The notes beneath the pieces are model-generated. The model made no database searches, was not told where the DNA came from, and worked only from the letters and a program-made list of their open reading frames with translations. A DNA stretch of 64,000 nt from positions 35,298,019 to 35,362,018 of the forward strand of contig CM067306.1 in NCBI GenBank assembly GCA_034231615.1, given 5' to 3'. Both the position numbers and the translations under genes were made by a program. The number at the start of each line of letters is the position of its first letter. Within the stretch, counting starts at the first letter, position 1. Of this stretch, positions 34,795-45,399 are shown piece after piece. The stretch comes from Meghimatium bilineatum. Lineage: Eukaryota; Mollusca; Gastropoda; Stylommatophora; Philomycidae.

Positions 34795-34990
34795 TTTAAT
34801 AGTGAAACGATAGAAACTGGCATGGTTTGAACATGTATGCCGGCATGATTCCTTGCCAAAACAATACTTTAGGGAACCGTTGAGGGGGGAAGAAACAGAG
34901 GTGATCAATAAAAGCATGGACAGATAACATCATGACTGGACAAGACATGATATTTCTTCACTCGTCCGCCATTGTTGTAGATAGAAATAG
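34795..34990 (+). mobile_element. LINE C-terminal fragment (Retro-G-like)
   Basis: With frameshifts it reads LAWFEHVCRHDSLPK, then a GG(R)RRGRQRK.W.DNI-like stretch and DWTRHDISSLVRHCC. This is the end of a reverse-transcriptase polyprotein (typical form WFGHV.R..SL.K). It covers less than 70 codons. Confidence 0.6.
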
Positions 34991-35055
34991 ACTTCCGTAT
35001 GAAATAATTTGTATAATTCTTTTCAACTAATTATCACCTTTACCCTACATGCACT

Positions 35056-35525
35056 GATAGGGGAGCAAATGATAGGAACACTGTCACTGGATTTGTTTGT
35101 TGTAAGAGACAACTAAGGAGGTGTGGGGGGATGTTCCCGCTATACTGCGCTTTCGTGCGCTAGCACACATATTTGTATCCTTTGGCTCGCAGAGTTTATA
35201 CTTGGCGCTCAAGACCTACGTATATAAATATGTGTAAAATATCTTATATTAAATAAAAAATATAGTAGGTGTAAATAGAAGATGCTGAAGAAGAAGAGTT
35301 TTACGTTTTTTTTATTCAGGTGGAAATTTTTACTCAGATATATTTTTGCTCCAAGGCACTCTTGTTTAAAAAAAAAATACAACTATATATTATTGTATGT
35401 TGTGATGAAGTTACCTATCTCATCCCATGATAAAGTGATCAAATAGTCATGCTGAAATCGGATGTGTCACTCGAAAAGACATCGCAGCCGCGTTGTAATA
35501 CATGCCACAATGCAGTCGGTTCCAT
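35056..35525 (+). mobile_element. SINE-A copy split by a 288-bp insertion
   Basis: Bases 35056-35130 match the SINE-A 5' third (GGGGAGCAAATGATAGGAAC, AACTAAGGAGGT). Bases 35419-35525 match the middle (CATCCCATGATAAAGTGATC, GCTGAAATCGGATGTGTCAC, CATCGCAGCCG). The insert in between contains GATGCTGAAGAAGAAGAG near 35280, the SINE-B type of tail. Its upstream half is not recognisable. Confidence 0.6.
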
Positions 35526-35690
35526 TCATGTTTGTCAATTTATGTTTAGCATTTATTAATTTTCAATATAAATTTATTTAGATTTACGGTTAGTTATGTA
35601 AAACAAAACTTTTAACCCAAACCTACCCTAAAAAATAATACCGGGTAGTTTATTTTGTACCAGGGTGTGACGACACCTGGTCCTGAATGT

Positions 35691-35853
35691 TCTTCTTCTT
35701 CAGCGTTCATTCTCAAACTCCTACTGGATATCTCTTGTAGCAGGACCATGGTCCTATTAGATTTCCATAAGATTGTAGTTCAGAGAATAGAAATGCGTTG
35801 TGTCGCAGGTTTTTTGCACCAATGGCCCGACACATCCGTCTTCGGCGGGGTCC
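35691..35853 (-). mobile_element. SINE-B copy
   Basis: On the minus strand it ends in GAATGAACGCTGAAGAAGAA at 35691 and carries GATATCCAGTAGGAGTTTGA and AGACGGATGTGTCGGGCCAT. It is aligned with the copies at 28263, 44250 and 55240. Confidence 0.75.
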
Positions 35854-36005
35854 TGGAAATGAATCTGACCTACCGGTGCCAATATATCGGACGAAAAGGA
35901 TAGAACTGCTGCTGTTGTCAACTGAAGCAGTTGAGTTATTGAACGGTTAATTTTGTATGAATGAATATAATTTAAGACGCATCAGAATGTTTTAAAGCAG
36001 TAAGA

Positions 36006-37140
36006 AAGATCATAAATAATTTGAGATAAACAATTTGACCCTTTTCAACAAATAAAACAAGGAGTCAGACAGGGATGCGTGCTTTCACCAGACCTGTTCT
36101 CTTTATACAGTGAAAACATATTGCGTGCAATAGTAGATATCCCAGGAATATCACGTGGGAGGACGTAGCTATCAACCCAGCATTTGTTGGCTGTGGTGAA
36201 TTTCTAGGCAATATAAATATGTTTAGTAGGTTGCCATTGCTTTCTGAACGGTCCGGATGCACAATTGCCTGTGGTGAGGATCGAACTCGGTACCTTTGCC
36301 GTCACAGACGGGCTCTGTACCACTTCGCCACACAGTGGGAGAACATAACATAATTAATTTGAGATATGCTGATGACACTGTTCTGATTGCGAAAAAGTGA
36401 GGAAGACCTTCAAGATTTAATTAATGTAGTAGTCACAGAAAGTAAAGAGAAAGGCCTCTTCTTAAATATCAAGAAAACAGAAGTAATGGTTATTTTAAAG
36501 AAACAAAATACCACAGCTTACAAGATCAAAGTGAATGATATAGTATTAAAACTGGTCCACCAATTCAAATATTTAAGTGCATCGATTTCAGCAGATGGAA
36601 GAAGTTCAACAGATGAAATATGAAGCAGAATAGGACAGGCAAAATCAACATTCTGAAAAATGAAAAATATATTGTGTAATATGACCTTGTCATTAGAAGT
36701 GAGAAAGAGAGTTCTGCATTGCTATATAACCCTTATACTAACATATGGGTGCGAGTCTTGGACAATAAACAAACTGGAAAGTTGAAAATTAGAGGCAATA
36801 GAGATGTGGTTCTACAGAAGAATGCTGAGAATACCATAGACTTCCAGAAAAACTAATGTAGAGGTGTTGAAAGAGTCAAATGCGAAACGGATCTTAATCA
36901 ACAATATAAGAAAAAGACAATCTTTATGTTGTGGCCACTTCATGAGACAGGAAGGTTTGTAGAACATAGTCACAACAGGTAAAATTGAAGGTACCAGAGA
37001 CAGGGCGACAACGTGAGCAAATATTAGACAACCTGCCACGGCAGGGAAACAACGATCTTGATATATAATACTGTGGACAGAGAGCTGTGGAGAGCCATGC
37101 CCGCCTACGCCAACCGGCATGGCACCTGATGATGATGAAG
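36006..37140 (+). mobile_element. Retro-C LINE with an inserted SINE-C
   Basis: Before the SINE it reads FDPFQQIKQGVRQGCVLSPD and LFSLYSENILRAIVDIPG (RT motif B region). After the SINE it reads VGEHNIINLRYADDTVLIAK with YADD at 36365-36376. Frames then continue TESKEKGLFLNIKKTEVM, LVHQFKYLSASISADGRS, LTYGCESWTINKLES, IEMWFYRRMLRIP and KTNVEVLKESNAKRILINNI. The 3' end is GGCACCTGATGATGATGAAG at about 37140. Stops and shifts are many. It is closely similar to the fragment at 1-322. Confidence 0.85.
36165..36334 (-). mobile_element. SINE-C with target duplication, inside Retro-C
   Basis: On the minus strand it starts ACTGTGTGGCGAAGTGGTAC (A box TGGCGAAGTGG) with GAGTTCGATCC as B box. It has a short body (AGAAAGCAATGGCAACCTAC) and ends near GCTGGGTTGATAGC. 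The 10-bp flanks GTGGGAGGAC (36155-36164) and GTGGGAGAAC (36335-36344) are a one-mismatch target duplication, so the element is 170 bp long. Joining the outer flanks restores the Retro-C reading frame up to YADD. Confidence 0.83.
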
Positions 37141-37860
37141 AAAGATCGTACAAAAGTAGAGAATGATATTTGACCTGATCGAAAGGAACTCACTGAGGAG
37201 AATCACGTGATATAAAGTAATGTGGTAACTAGATTACGTGGAAGTCGGGGGAACAGAAAGAAGGAAAGATGGCGGCAGAAAAATCAGCGCAGCCGTCTTA
37301 CTTAGGAAACGAATCCTTTAGAATGATGAGCATTCACAAATATTACAAATTGTCTTTAGTCGACAAGTATCGCCACTGGGGGAACACATAGAAACGAAAG
37401 GACGAAACATGGCAACTGTTTAACCCGGAAAATGGGGGTCTCATTGAATCGTGATCAACCATATCCTAAGGGTCTTTTACCTTAGTCAGCCAATAGATGC
37501 ACCGGAATTCTAATTTGTCTTAAAAGGTACCTAAACAGTAGCAGCAAGTTATCCAGACCTGTAATGACTCAGTTTGTATCAAGAAAGTAATGTTTCGGAG
37601 TTTAAATTATATCGTGTCAGATTCCATTTTGATGAAGCCTTGGTTTGTAATTGATGTTGAAATTATGTACATTTAAGTTGACTAACCGACTTGTTAAGAT
37701 CGGTAATAAACTTTGTTCTGTATTTGAAATACCAGCGTTAAGCAACTTTATTTATGTTCAAGGCCTCGCTTACTAGAGAACACAACATTCTACGACAGAC
37801 ACACTACTAACTACATAAAGTACTCCGATAAAGTACTCCGGTGAGTCTCGTATGAGGCCT
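37141..37860. other. Unclassified; possible solo LTR
   Basis: There is no gene. The tract 37220-37790 starts near TGTGGTAACTAG, has AATAAA at about 37704 followed by a T-rich stretch, and ends near GAGAACACAACA. TG...CA ends with a poly(A) signal between them would suit a solo LTR. I found no second copy and no flanking duplication. Confidence 0.25.
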
Positions 37861-38688
37861 CTCAACACACACACACACACACAAAATGTGTGTCAATCAC
37901 GGCTGTCTCCCTTCTCAGTAACAGTGAGGCTATATATTACCAGCCGGATTGTTACTGATCCATACGGCAAAACATAACTGTTACAATTTAATAATTGATA
38001 AATATCACTTGGCAAACATTGCCAAGGTAAATAATGAAATTTAAAATCGCATCCTGGGGTATGCTTTCCAAACAAGAACATTTTTTTTTTCATTTAGAAT
38101 GCGGAAAAAGCAATATTTTTGCTCAAATTGTTTTGTTCTACATTTATACAATTTAATAGGTGTGCATTATCAACATCGGTTTTGTTGTGTCAACTTTTGT
38201 CAACACCCCCTCACCCACCACTCTTGCCAATAACTGGTCAAACATTTTCAGATTTCCCCTTATTATTGACTACATTTCGGACATCCAGTTACCTAACCAG
38301 TAAGAGTGTGAAAATGAACAAAGAAGAAGAATGCTCTAACAACAGCATCGATCCATGCATTGTCAACTAACTGAGAATATGGCCATGACCATCTTGCCGT
38401 TAATTTTTAATAAAACTAGCTAGAATATTTGCAAGTAAATATTTTTTTTTACCAGAAAAAATGGTTTCCAGTTCGATCGGCTGCAAACAATGGCTATCTG
38501 CTTAACAAGCTCTGCAGATTATATTGAACTGTTGAGTTAAATATGAAAATGACAACACACAATACCTAATTATCCAATACTGACGTATTCGACTACTTAT
38601 GCAACGACATGTCTGCCAATTCCTAAAAGTGAAACACTTGTTTTGAAGAAATTTCGTCTGTATGATAATGATAAAACATATTGAAAAT
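37861..38688. other. (CA)n and unclassified DNA
   Basis: A short (CA)n lies at 37866-37882. The rest is AT-rich with no recognised gene. Confidence 0.5.
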
Positions 38689-38765
38689 CTCCCTGGTCTA
38701 GTGGTTAAGTCACATGTCTTGTTATCACTAGGTTGTAGTTCGACACCCGGTAATGGAATTTTATG
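38689..38765 (+). mobile_element. tRNA-like SINE head (tRNA-Glu-like)
   Basis: CTCCCTGGTCTAGTGGTTAA and, about 35 bases later, TAGTTCGACACCCGG correspond to the A and B boxes of a tRNA. The first part resembles metazoan tRNA-Glu (TCCCTGGT..TCTAGTGGTTA). The acceptor and anticodon stems do not close, so I read it as a SINE head or tRNA pseudogene. Confidence 0.55.
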
Positions 38766-38804
38766 TTAGATTCTTGGAGATTATCGATTGAAGCTACGGA
38801 GTCT

Positions 38805-39412
38805 ACTTCTTTTTTTATGTGTTCGTTCTCAAACTCCTGCAGATTAGCACGATGTACTCCGGAAGACGGAATTCGTTGTGTCCTGGTTTACAGCTTAGCT
38901 GTAATATAGACTGATTTTCAGTCTAAGACATCCGATTTCAGCATCGCTTCTGGTTCAGTTTGGCCGCATTTGGAATGGGCATTCATTTTGCCAAACCCCC
39001 CAAAAAACCAACCACACTACCCAAAATAACCTCTTTAGTGGCTTCCTACAACACTCACGACAGATTACAGGCTTCATACAACATGCACGACAGATTAAAG
39101 TGTTGTCATTCTCTGCTTGTCGCTTCCTACAACATGCACGACATATTACAGGCTTCATACAATATGGACAAAAGATTACAGTGTTGCCATTCTCTGCTTA
39201 GTCGCTTCCTACAACATGCACGACAGGTTGCAGTATTGTCATTCTCTACTCGTCGCTTCCTACAACATGGACGACAGATTACAGTGTTACCATTCTCTGC
39301 TTGTCGCTTCCTACAACATGCATGACAGATTACAGGCTTCCTACAACATGTACGACAGATTACAGTGTTGCCATTTTCTGCTCGTCGCTTCCTACAACGT
39401 GCACGACGGTCC
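38805..39412 (-). mobile_element. SINE-A whose 5' segment is amplified into a minisatellite
   Basis: On the minus strand 38805-39030 is the 3' two thirds of SINE-A (GAACACATAAAAAAAGAAG tail; AGTCTAAGACATCCGATTTC seen on plus). From 39035 to 39412 the part covering CGCTTCCTACAACATGCACG, ACAGATTACAGTGTTG and CATTCTCTGCTTGTC is repeated. Units are about 50 bp or shorter, mixed with 25-bp half-units (GACAGATTACAGGCTTCATA). This is the SINE region normally reading AACACTGTTTACC...CGCATGTCGTAAAAGG. Frames over it are repeat artefacts. Confidence 0.78.
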
Positions 39413-39735
39413 GATTTAAATGACGTATGAGACCACGGCCCGATTTAAAAAACGTATGAGACCACGGCCCGATTAAAAAAAGGATGTGACCACGGCCCGA
39501 TTTAAAAAACGTATGAGACCACTGCACGATTTAAAAAACGTATGAGACCACGCACGATTTAAAAATATGCAAAAGATCATGGCTCGATTTTAAAAATGAA
39601 TAAGACCACAACCTAATTTTTTTTTAAAAAGTTATGCCACCACGGCTCGATTTAAAATGTATAAGATCACGGCTCGATTTAAAAAATGTATGATGCCAGG
39701 ACCTGATTTAAAAAATAGTGTAATACCAGAGCCCG
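39412..39735. repeat. 29-bp minisatellite, ~11 copies with decay gradient
   Basis: The unit is CACGGCCCGATTTAAAAAACGTATGAGAC. It starts where the SINE-derived array stops. Early units are nearly identical, and later ones differ in length and sequence (GGCTCGATTT, CCTGATTTAAAAAA). Confidence 0.88.
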
Positions 39736-40232
39736 ATCCAAACAAATTCTATATAAGGTACTCGTAAATAATTTTAAAATTCGAGAAGCTCTAAGGGCCC
39801 TGTAGACATGTTTCCGCAGTCCGGCGGCTGTAAAACATTGATCACTATCATCCAGTTCCTCTGATCCGATAAAAAATGTGGACCTTACATCAAATTCTCA
39901 CACGCCCGTAGATAAAGAGAGGGTAGGGACTTATTGGGGGTGGGAGTCTCATTGTTTTTTTCATTGGTATATATATCAAAAATATTTTTCATTGGTCACT
40001 TTGTGTGTGTGACTCGCCAGTGAAAATACAGACCAATCAAGTGTCAGCCAACTGACATGTTCGACTGTAAATCCTTAATAATCTGGAATTTCACTGCGTT
40101 GCATTTTCTATATTTTTTTCTTGTATTTTATAAAATGATCATGCGGTTGAAACGTTGGAACTGTCTTGTATGTTGTTACATGTATTTATATTTCTGTGTA
40201 ACCGTGTCCTATAGTTTGATAATCTGTGCGTT
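39736..40232. other. No gene; MITE core near 39955-40030
   Basis: TTCATTGGTATATATATC and TTTTCATTGGTCACTTTGTG match the fold-back MITE family in inverted order. No other feature is seen. Confidence 0.45.
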
Positions 40233-40400
40233 CGTTGTCAAGCATATCGACCTTGTGTTTGAGCGTGTCTGTGATAGCAAAGGCACCGGGTTTGAGTCCC
40301 GCATTAGTACACCCGGACAGTTCAGAAAGTAATGGTAAGCTACTGAAGTATGTATATTGCATAAAATTTAACTACAGCCATAAAATGCGGGGTTGATGAA
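40233..40400 (+). mobile_element. SINE-C copy
   Basis: It shares with the copy at 36165 a B box (GGGTTTGAGTCCCGC), GGACAGTTCAGAAAGTAATG, AAGCTACTGAAGTATGTATA and GCCATAAAATGCGGGGTTGA. The A box is decayed. The edges are approximate. Confidence 0.7.
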
Positions 40401-40985
40401 TAGTATATTCTACAAATATTTTAATTAATGCTATTAATTATCAATATTAACAAAATATATATATTATATATACAAATTATATATATTAACAAAATTAATT
40501 ATTAACACTATTAAAATTATTAATTTACAATTTAATACTATTAATTATCTGGAGAAATATGTGCTTCAACATTTGTAGATCTTTTTTTGTGGTAGTTACA
40601 TTATTATTTGAGGTGTTTAATATTCAAAATTCCGTTTGTTTGTTTGTTTGTTTGTTTAATGTTAATATTATATTTAGTTTCTCTCATTATGATACTATAT
40701 AACAGTGAATGTAAATAATGCGCACATACGTGTATTAAATGCCCGTGTGTATTTGTACATATTTTAATGTGTCATACAGTATCTTTGTTTGTATTATCAA
40801 TATATTGTGGGGGTTCATTACATACGTCAGTACCTACCAATATTTGACACTACCCACTTCTCTGTCAAAAGCTTTCAAGAGCCGCGCGTCTCTCCTGATT
40901 TACTGGATACACACATGATAATACACGAACATCGACGTTTCGGCCAAAAGATATTTATCGAGAACGTCACAACATAAGCTACTAA
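40401..40985. other. Very AT-rich tract, (TTTG)n, hammerhead-like motif
   Basis: Bases 40425-40555 are built of TTAATTA/TATATA palindromic pieces. (GTTT)n lies at 40636-40660. On the minus strand 40930-40970 reads TATCTTTTGGCCGAAACGTC, a hammerhead-like 3' core. There is no coding feature. Confidence 0.45.
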
Positions 40986-41581
40986 TAAGAACATTGTTGT
41001 TCACTTTCACACGACGGAGCTAAATATACACCATTTGAAATGTGAAACATTATAGTTTTCGTTTTCAACGTCAAATCTTAACACCCTTCAATAGGGCAAG
41101 TGCATGTATAACGTGATGCACATGACAAAGGTCACACAATATGTCTGTAAGAATTTGAAAATATCAATATTAAATTATTAGGATACCTGATAGATTAAGT
41201 TGTGTTCACTAAAAGGGTATGCCACCTTTCAAAAGCGTTAGAGAACCTCTGAAAGGTCTTTGTGATCACCCTGAAGACAGCAACGATCCGTTGAAACATA
41301 GTATTTTCTCCCTCGTGACTACGTTCAATCACCATTTTATGGGAAGGTGCATTGAATAATAAACTAACCACCTTCTCTATTCTATACGTCCCCACAAGTC
41401 TATACCTATCAATTATTCAAACTATCTGTCTAGATGTAATGAAACAATATGTCAGGTCTGAACCAGAGTTTCTAGTTTACAGAAACAATTTATATTCGAC
41501 TTAGCTCGCATGCGGTCATACCGATACATTCAAATCCCATTATAACAACTTGGTGCGGACCGATGAAATAGTAATGTAATA
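40986..41581. other. No recognised gene
   Basis: A 66-residue minus-strand frame at 41195-41395 has no domain. Nothing else is visible. Confidence 0.45.
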
Positions 41582-41592
41582 ATATAAAATTC

Positions 41593-41870
41593 CGCCCGTA
41601 TGTTGCCGGGGCCGGAAAGGGGAGTAAAGAACAGCAACACTGTTTACTTTCCACGCATGTCGTAAAAGGCAACTAAGGAGATTATGTGATGGAGTTGGCT
41701 GTCCCATCCCATATAGGGCCAGTGAACCAAAACCATGATGAAGTCGGATGTGTCAGGCCGAAAGGCGAAGATATCGCAGCAGTGCTGTAAACTATAACAC
41801 AACGCATTCCGTTCTCCAGACTACATCCTGCTAATCTGCAGGAGTTTGAGAACGAACGCAGAAGAAGAAG
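41593..41870 (+). mobile_element. SINE-A reference copy with 11-bp target duplication
   Basis: This is the best-defined SINE-A, 278 bp. ATATAAAATTC occurs at 41582-41592 and again at 41871-41881, a perfect target-site duplication. The element begins CGCCCGTATGTTGCCGGGGC, runs through CGCATGTCGTAAAAGGCAAC, AAGTCGGATGTGTCAGGCCG and TACATCCTGCTAATCTGCAG, and ends GAACGAACGCAGAAGAAGAAG. No A/B boxes of tRNA type are evident, so the origin of its 5' end is unclear. The tail resembles the Retro-A 3' end. Confidence 0.93.
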
Positions 41871-41881
41871 ATATAAAATTC

Positions 41882-42879
41882 GTATACGAGATATAAACAA
41901 TAGACTAAGTAGAATGTGGAATTCTGAGAATTGTTTTTAAAGAGAGATTTGTTATAAAAGGATACGCTATAGAGGAGAGATTCCATTGCACGCACATTGA
42001 AAGTTGAATTTAATGGTTATCCATAATTTTTTTAAGAAGACATGGATGCTGGTTTAGATAACGTTACGGACTGTACAGGGTGTGACGTTTCCAAACTCAC
42101 TAGCATGTCAGAGGATAGGGACGCTTGGGGATCTTTCTGCGTCAAATATCTCAATTAGATCATCACGGACTGAACAGGGTGTGAAGTTTCCAAACTCGCT
42201 AGGATGTCAGAGATTGGGGACGCGATGGGTTATGGGTAGTATTATTACTATTATATATAACTTTATATCTCCATTATGTTGTAGCTTTTCTTAGTTGTTT
42301 GTATGTGTTTGTATGTCAATCGTCAGGTCACATGACTAAAAGCGCCAACAAGTAGCAGATTTGTCATTTGCTTAGACCATATTCTCCTGTGATTTCTCAG
42401 TCTGTTATGTCTTGTTTGGGGGTCTGGCGATGATGGTTGTGACACCTTTATATCCAAAGTTTTTATTCTGTTGTTTTTAGTTCAGTAAACAAACCCTTTA
42501 ATCCGCGGACGTTAGCCCAATTTAGTCATACATGAACCTTTAACCATTACAAAATACCAGAGGTCGCGATTCTGGTAATTCAGCCATCACAACATCCGTG
42601 ATAATATTTTTTTAAATAAATGATTTTTAAATGAGTCTAATGCAGTGTTTCCTAACCTCCTTTTTTAAATTTTAACCATACCCCACCTAAGTCTTTCTAA
42701 AACTCTGATGTTCCAACGAAGATACAGTGAGGGAAATTAACATAAAAAGGAATGTACTTATCCTCACCAGAAAGAAGCAGTCCACATTTTGAAACGCTGT
42801 GACATACAATGTATCAACATGCGAAATTGAAGGGGAAAAAGATAAAAGATACTGGATAGTTTCACATCGTGGAATAGTA
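41882..42879. other. No gene; 100-bp partial duplication at 42066-42235
   Basis: ACGGACTGTACAGGGTGTGA at 42066 recurs at 42166 as ACGGACTGAACAGGGTGTGA with the following 70 bases, a period of 100 bp. The remaining sequence shows no feature. Confidence 0.6.
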
Positions 42880-43900
42880 GAAAGTTAGTAGAGCTGATAC
42901 ACAGTACCGATGGAGCATTGCGGGGATCAGTGATCGCCTACGTGAAACAAGGATGTATCATGTCACCGATGTTATTTAGTATTACAATGGATTGGGTCAT
43001 GCGAAATTGCATAGCCGATAAAAATCGTGATATTGAATGGCTTGAAAATAAAAGTCTTGAAGATCTCGACTTGGCAGACGATTTCACGTTATTTAGCTCA
43101 TCTCACGAAGATGCCCAAGGAAAAAACAAATCGTCTTCAAATATTCTCTGCACAACTTAGACTTGAAATAAACACATCCAAAACAAAAATATTTGACCTT
43201 ACTAACAAACCAACGGACATCAAACTAAACGACAACACTCTTGAAAAAGTCAACAACTTCACATACCCTGGCAGCAAGATATTAACAACAGGAGATTTAT
43301 CAACAGAAATATTAAACCGTATTGCATTGGCTGCATACACATTCAATAAACTATCAACTATCTGGCATTCAAAAAACGCCAAGAAACAACAAAAAACTTA
43401 AAATCTTCAAATCTGGCATAATTCCAAAATTAACATATGGATGTGAAAGTTGGAAAGCAACATCAAAATGAGAACAAAGACTAAACACCTTTAAAAACAA
43501 ATGTCTTAGACGATTACTGAACATCAAGTGGTCGGACTTTAAATCAAACACAGTCACCAGGCAAGAAGTAAAACAAGAATATGTATCCATCTATATTAGA
43601 AGGCGTCGCTGGAATTACATCGGACACGCGCTGCGATTGGATACCAAAAGACTCCCCTGTCAAGCTTTGATGTTGTCACCAAGGGGCAAGAGAAAACGAG
43701 GAAGACCAAGAGAGACCTTATGTAGAACTATTACAAGAGAGCGCTTCACCATCGGTATCAGAAACAATGAAGATCTAAGACAAATTGCAATAAAATTCGA
43801 GACATGGAAATCTATGACATCCGCGCTCTGTGCCGTCTTTGGCCCAAGAGGAATAACTAACTAATGATCGACTACGCCACCAGTCACGACACATGATGAT
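42880..43900 (+). mobile_element. Retro-E LINE, RT C-terminal two thirds
   Basis: The first frame reads VKQGCIMSPMLFSITMDWVM and LEDLDLADDFTLFSS with the catalytic LADD at 43071-43082. After a shift it reads NRLQIFSAQLRLEINTSKTK, NFTYPGSKILTTGDLSTEIL and FNKLSTIWHSK, then (shifted) RLLNIKWSDF. The last frame (43637-43864) ends GKRKRGRPRETL, RQIAIKFETWKSM and CAVFGPRG. The 3' end is CACATGATGATGATGAATG. The 5' RT motifs are missing. It is inactivated by several frameshifts. Confidence 0.83.
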
Positions 43901-44054
43901 GATGAATGTATTAAATCGGGTTAAACTGTTAAAGTGAATGGAGTTTTTCTAAGTGAAACCCAATAAAAATTATTTCTAGCAACTTCATTTAGAAGAACCC
44001 CATTTACTTTAACAGTAAATACAAGAGAACCAATCCTATCTGCTTTAATTTTTA
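43901..44054. other. Short unclassified interval
   Basis: Contains an imperfect inverted pair (AATGGAGTTTTTCTAAGTG...AGAAGAACCCCATT). No gene is present. Confidence 0.4.
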
Positions 44055-44222
44055 CTGCGATATCAGCGCATTTAGATCTGACACATCCCTACTTCAACAT
44101 GGCGTATTGTTGACTTTGTTGTCTTTGGAATGGGACAGTCACCTCCATTCCATAAACCTCTTTAGTTACCTCTTGTGACATGTCTCGCAGGTAACAGTAC
44201 CGCTATTCTGCGCATCAGACCC
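44055..44222 (-). mobile_element. SINE-A partial copy
   Basis: The reverse complement covers the 5' and middle parts (GAATAGCGGTACTGTTACCT, AGAGGTAACTAAAGAGG, ATGGAATGGAGGTGACTGTC, GATGTGTCAGATC). The GAA-tail third is absent. Confidence 0.68.
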
Positions 44223-44249
44223 TAAAAATCATAAAAATGTCAATGATAG

Positions 44250-44404
44250 TTGAAGACGGATGTGTCTGATCACTGGTGCAAATATAACGATGACACATCA
44301 CATTTCCATTCTCTGTGCCACGCCCTGCTAGAAATCAATTAGGGCAATATTCCTGCTGCAAGAGAGATCCAGCGGGAGTTTGAGAATGAACGCTGAAGAA
44401 GAAA
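44250..44404 (+). mobile_element. SINE-B copy
   Basis: It reads AGACGGATGTGTCTGATCAC, CCTGCTAGAAATCAATTAGG, ATTCCTGCTGCAAGAGAGAT and GAGAATGAACGCTGAAGAAG. It lies back to back with the minus-strand SINE-A fragment. Confidence 0.78.
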
Positions 44405-44409
44405 TCTCC

Positions 44410-44600
44410 ATGGTATTGTGATTAACACGTATATGGTTGTGTCTGTGGGTCTCGCCAATAGCCCACTAGATAAACCACCCATGCAACAGAAAACCGTAGT
44501 AGATGACATGCCGTTATATTGAGACTCTTCTATGGAAGCTTTGTAGCATGCCATCTATACAATTATAGATCCCCTCTGAGTAGAAGGCTCCTTCAATAGA
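44410..44600. repeat. Dispersed repeat R1, copy 1
   Basis: It shares about 150 bp with 47905-48065: GTGTCTGTGGGTCTC, CCACCCATGCAACAGAAAAC, GATGACATGCCGTTATATTG and CATCTATACAATTAT. It is non-coding and of unknown class. Confidence 0.8.
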
Positions 44601-44754
44601 CATTGCACTAAGCCGAAAGCTGAAGTCTCCTGTGTATGAAAGAAAGCTCAGAAAAAAACAATCACCCCATTGCATTTAGGAAGTAAAAACTAATCCTTCG
44701 CAATTCCTGGAATTCTCAATCAATCATTGTGAGTAACAGTGTCTTTCGTCAAGT
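44601..44754. other. Short unclassified interval
   Basis: No feature is visible in these bases. Confidence 0.4.
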
Positions 44755-44900
44755 TACACTACGCTGGACGTACCATTTTAACCACACGCTATAACATTTC
44801 CTGTCACTATCATTGGCTGTCGACCAACAAGTATACGCAAAGTGACCTATGAAAATCACGGGAAAAGTTAAATAACCTTATTTTTGAAGGAAGATTTCTC
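44755..44900. repeat. Fold-back MITE of the CATTGGCTG family
   Basis: The left arm reads GCTATAACATTTCCTGTCAC, then ATCATTGGCTGTCGACC. The centre is CAAGTATACGCAAAGTGACC. The right arm reads TATGAAAATCACGGGAAAAG, then TTAAATAACC. The arms are complementary with mismatches. Confidence 0.6.
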
Positions 44901-45169
44901 ATAATTCCACATTATTGTAATTGACGAGAGACATGGGTGAACTCATTTGTTTTGTGCGTTTACACGTTTTCTTGCGAGGATCCCATTTAGTCACATTTCT
45001 CTCTCACCTGCACAGTCTTTTTTTCATTTCATGACCCTTGTAACTACCCTTTTCCTTTTGCGGGCCTCTGGTAAAACTTTTATTTTATTCCACAGACACA
45101 TCATAAACTATTCATTTAATGGTAATATTCAGCAAATTTTGATCTATTTAAATAGTATTTAAATAATTG

Positions 45170-45305
45170 TACGAGCATTGTCTAAATTGTAATTAATAAT
45201 CTATTAACTGGTGTTTATCTAATGGTACGAACATTGTCTAAATTGTAATTAATAATCTATTAACTGGTGTTTATCAAATGGTACGAGCATTGTCTAAATT
45301 GTAAT
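45170..45305. repeat. 56-bp tandem repeat, ~2.4 copies
   Basis: TACGAGCATTGTCTAAATTG recurs at a period of 56 bp (45170, 45226, 45282) with one or two changes per copy. Confidence 0.85.
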
Positions 45306-45399
45306 ACATATTCATATTTCTTGGGTTGGTACGCGCCATCATGAATTCTGTGGTGCGCCTCTGGAGGGTGAGAGGGTACAATGCAATCAGTACTTTTAC

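Noticed and set aside
38689..38765. Functional tRNA-Glu gene
   Set aside because: A- and B-box-like sequences are present, but the cloverleaf stems do not close and no acceptor end is seen.
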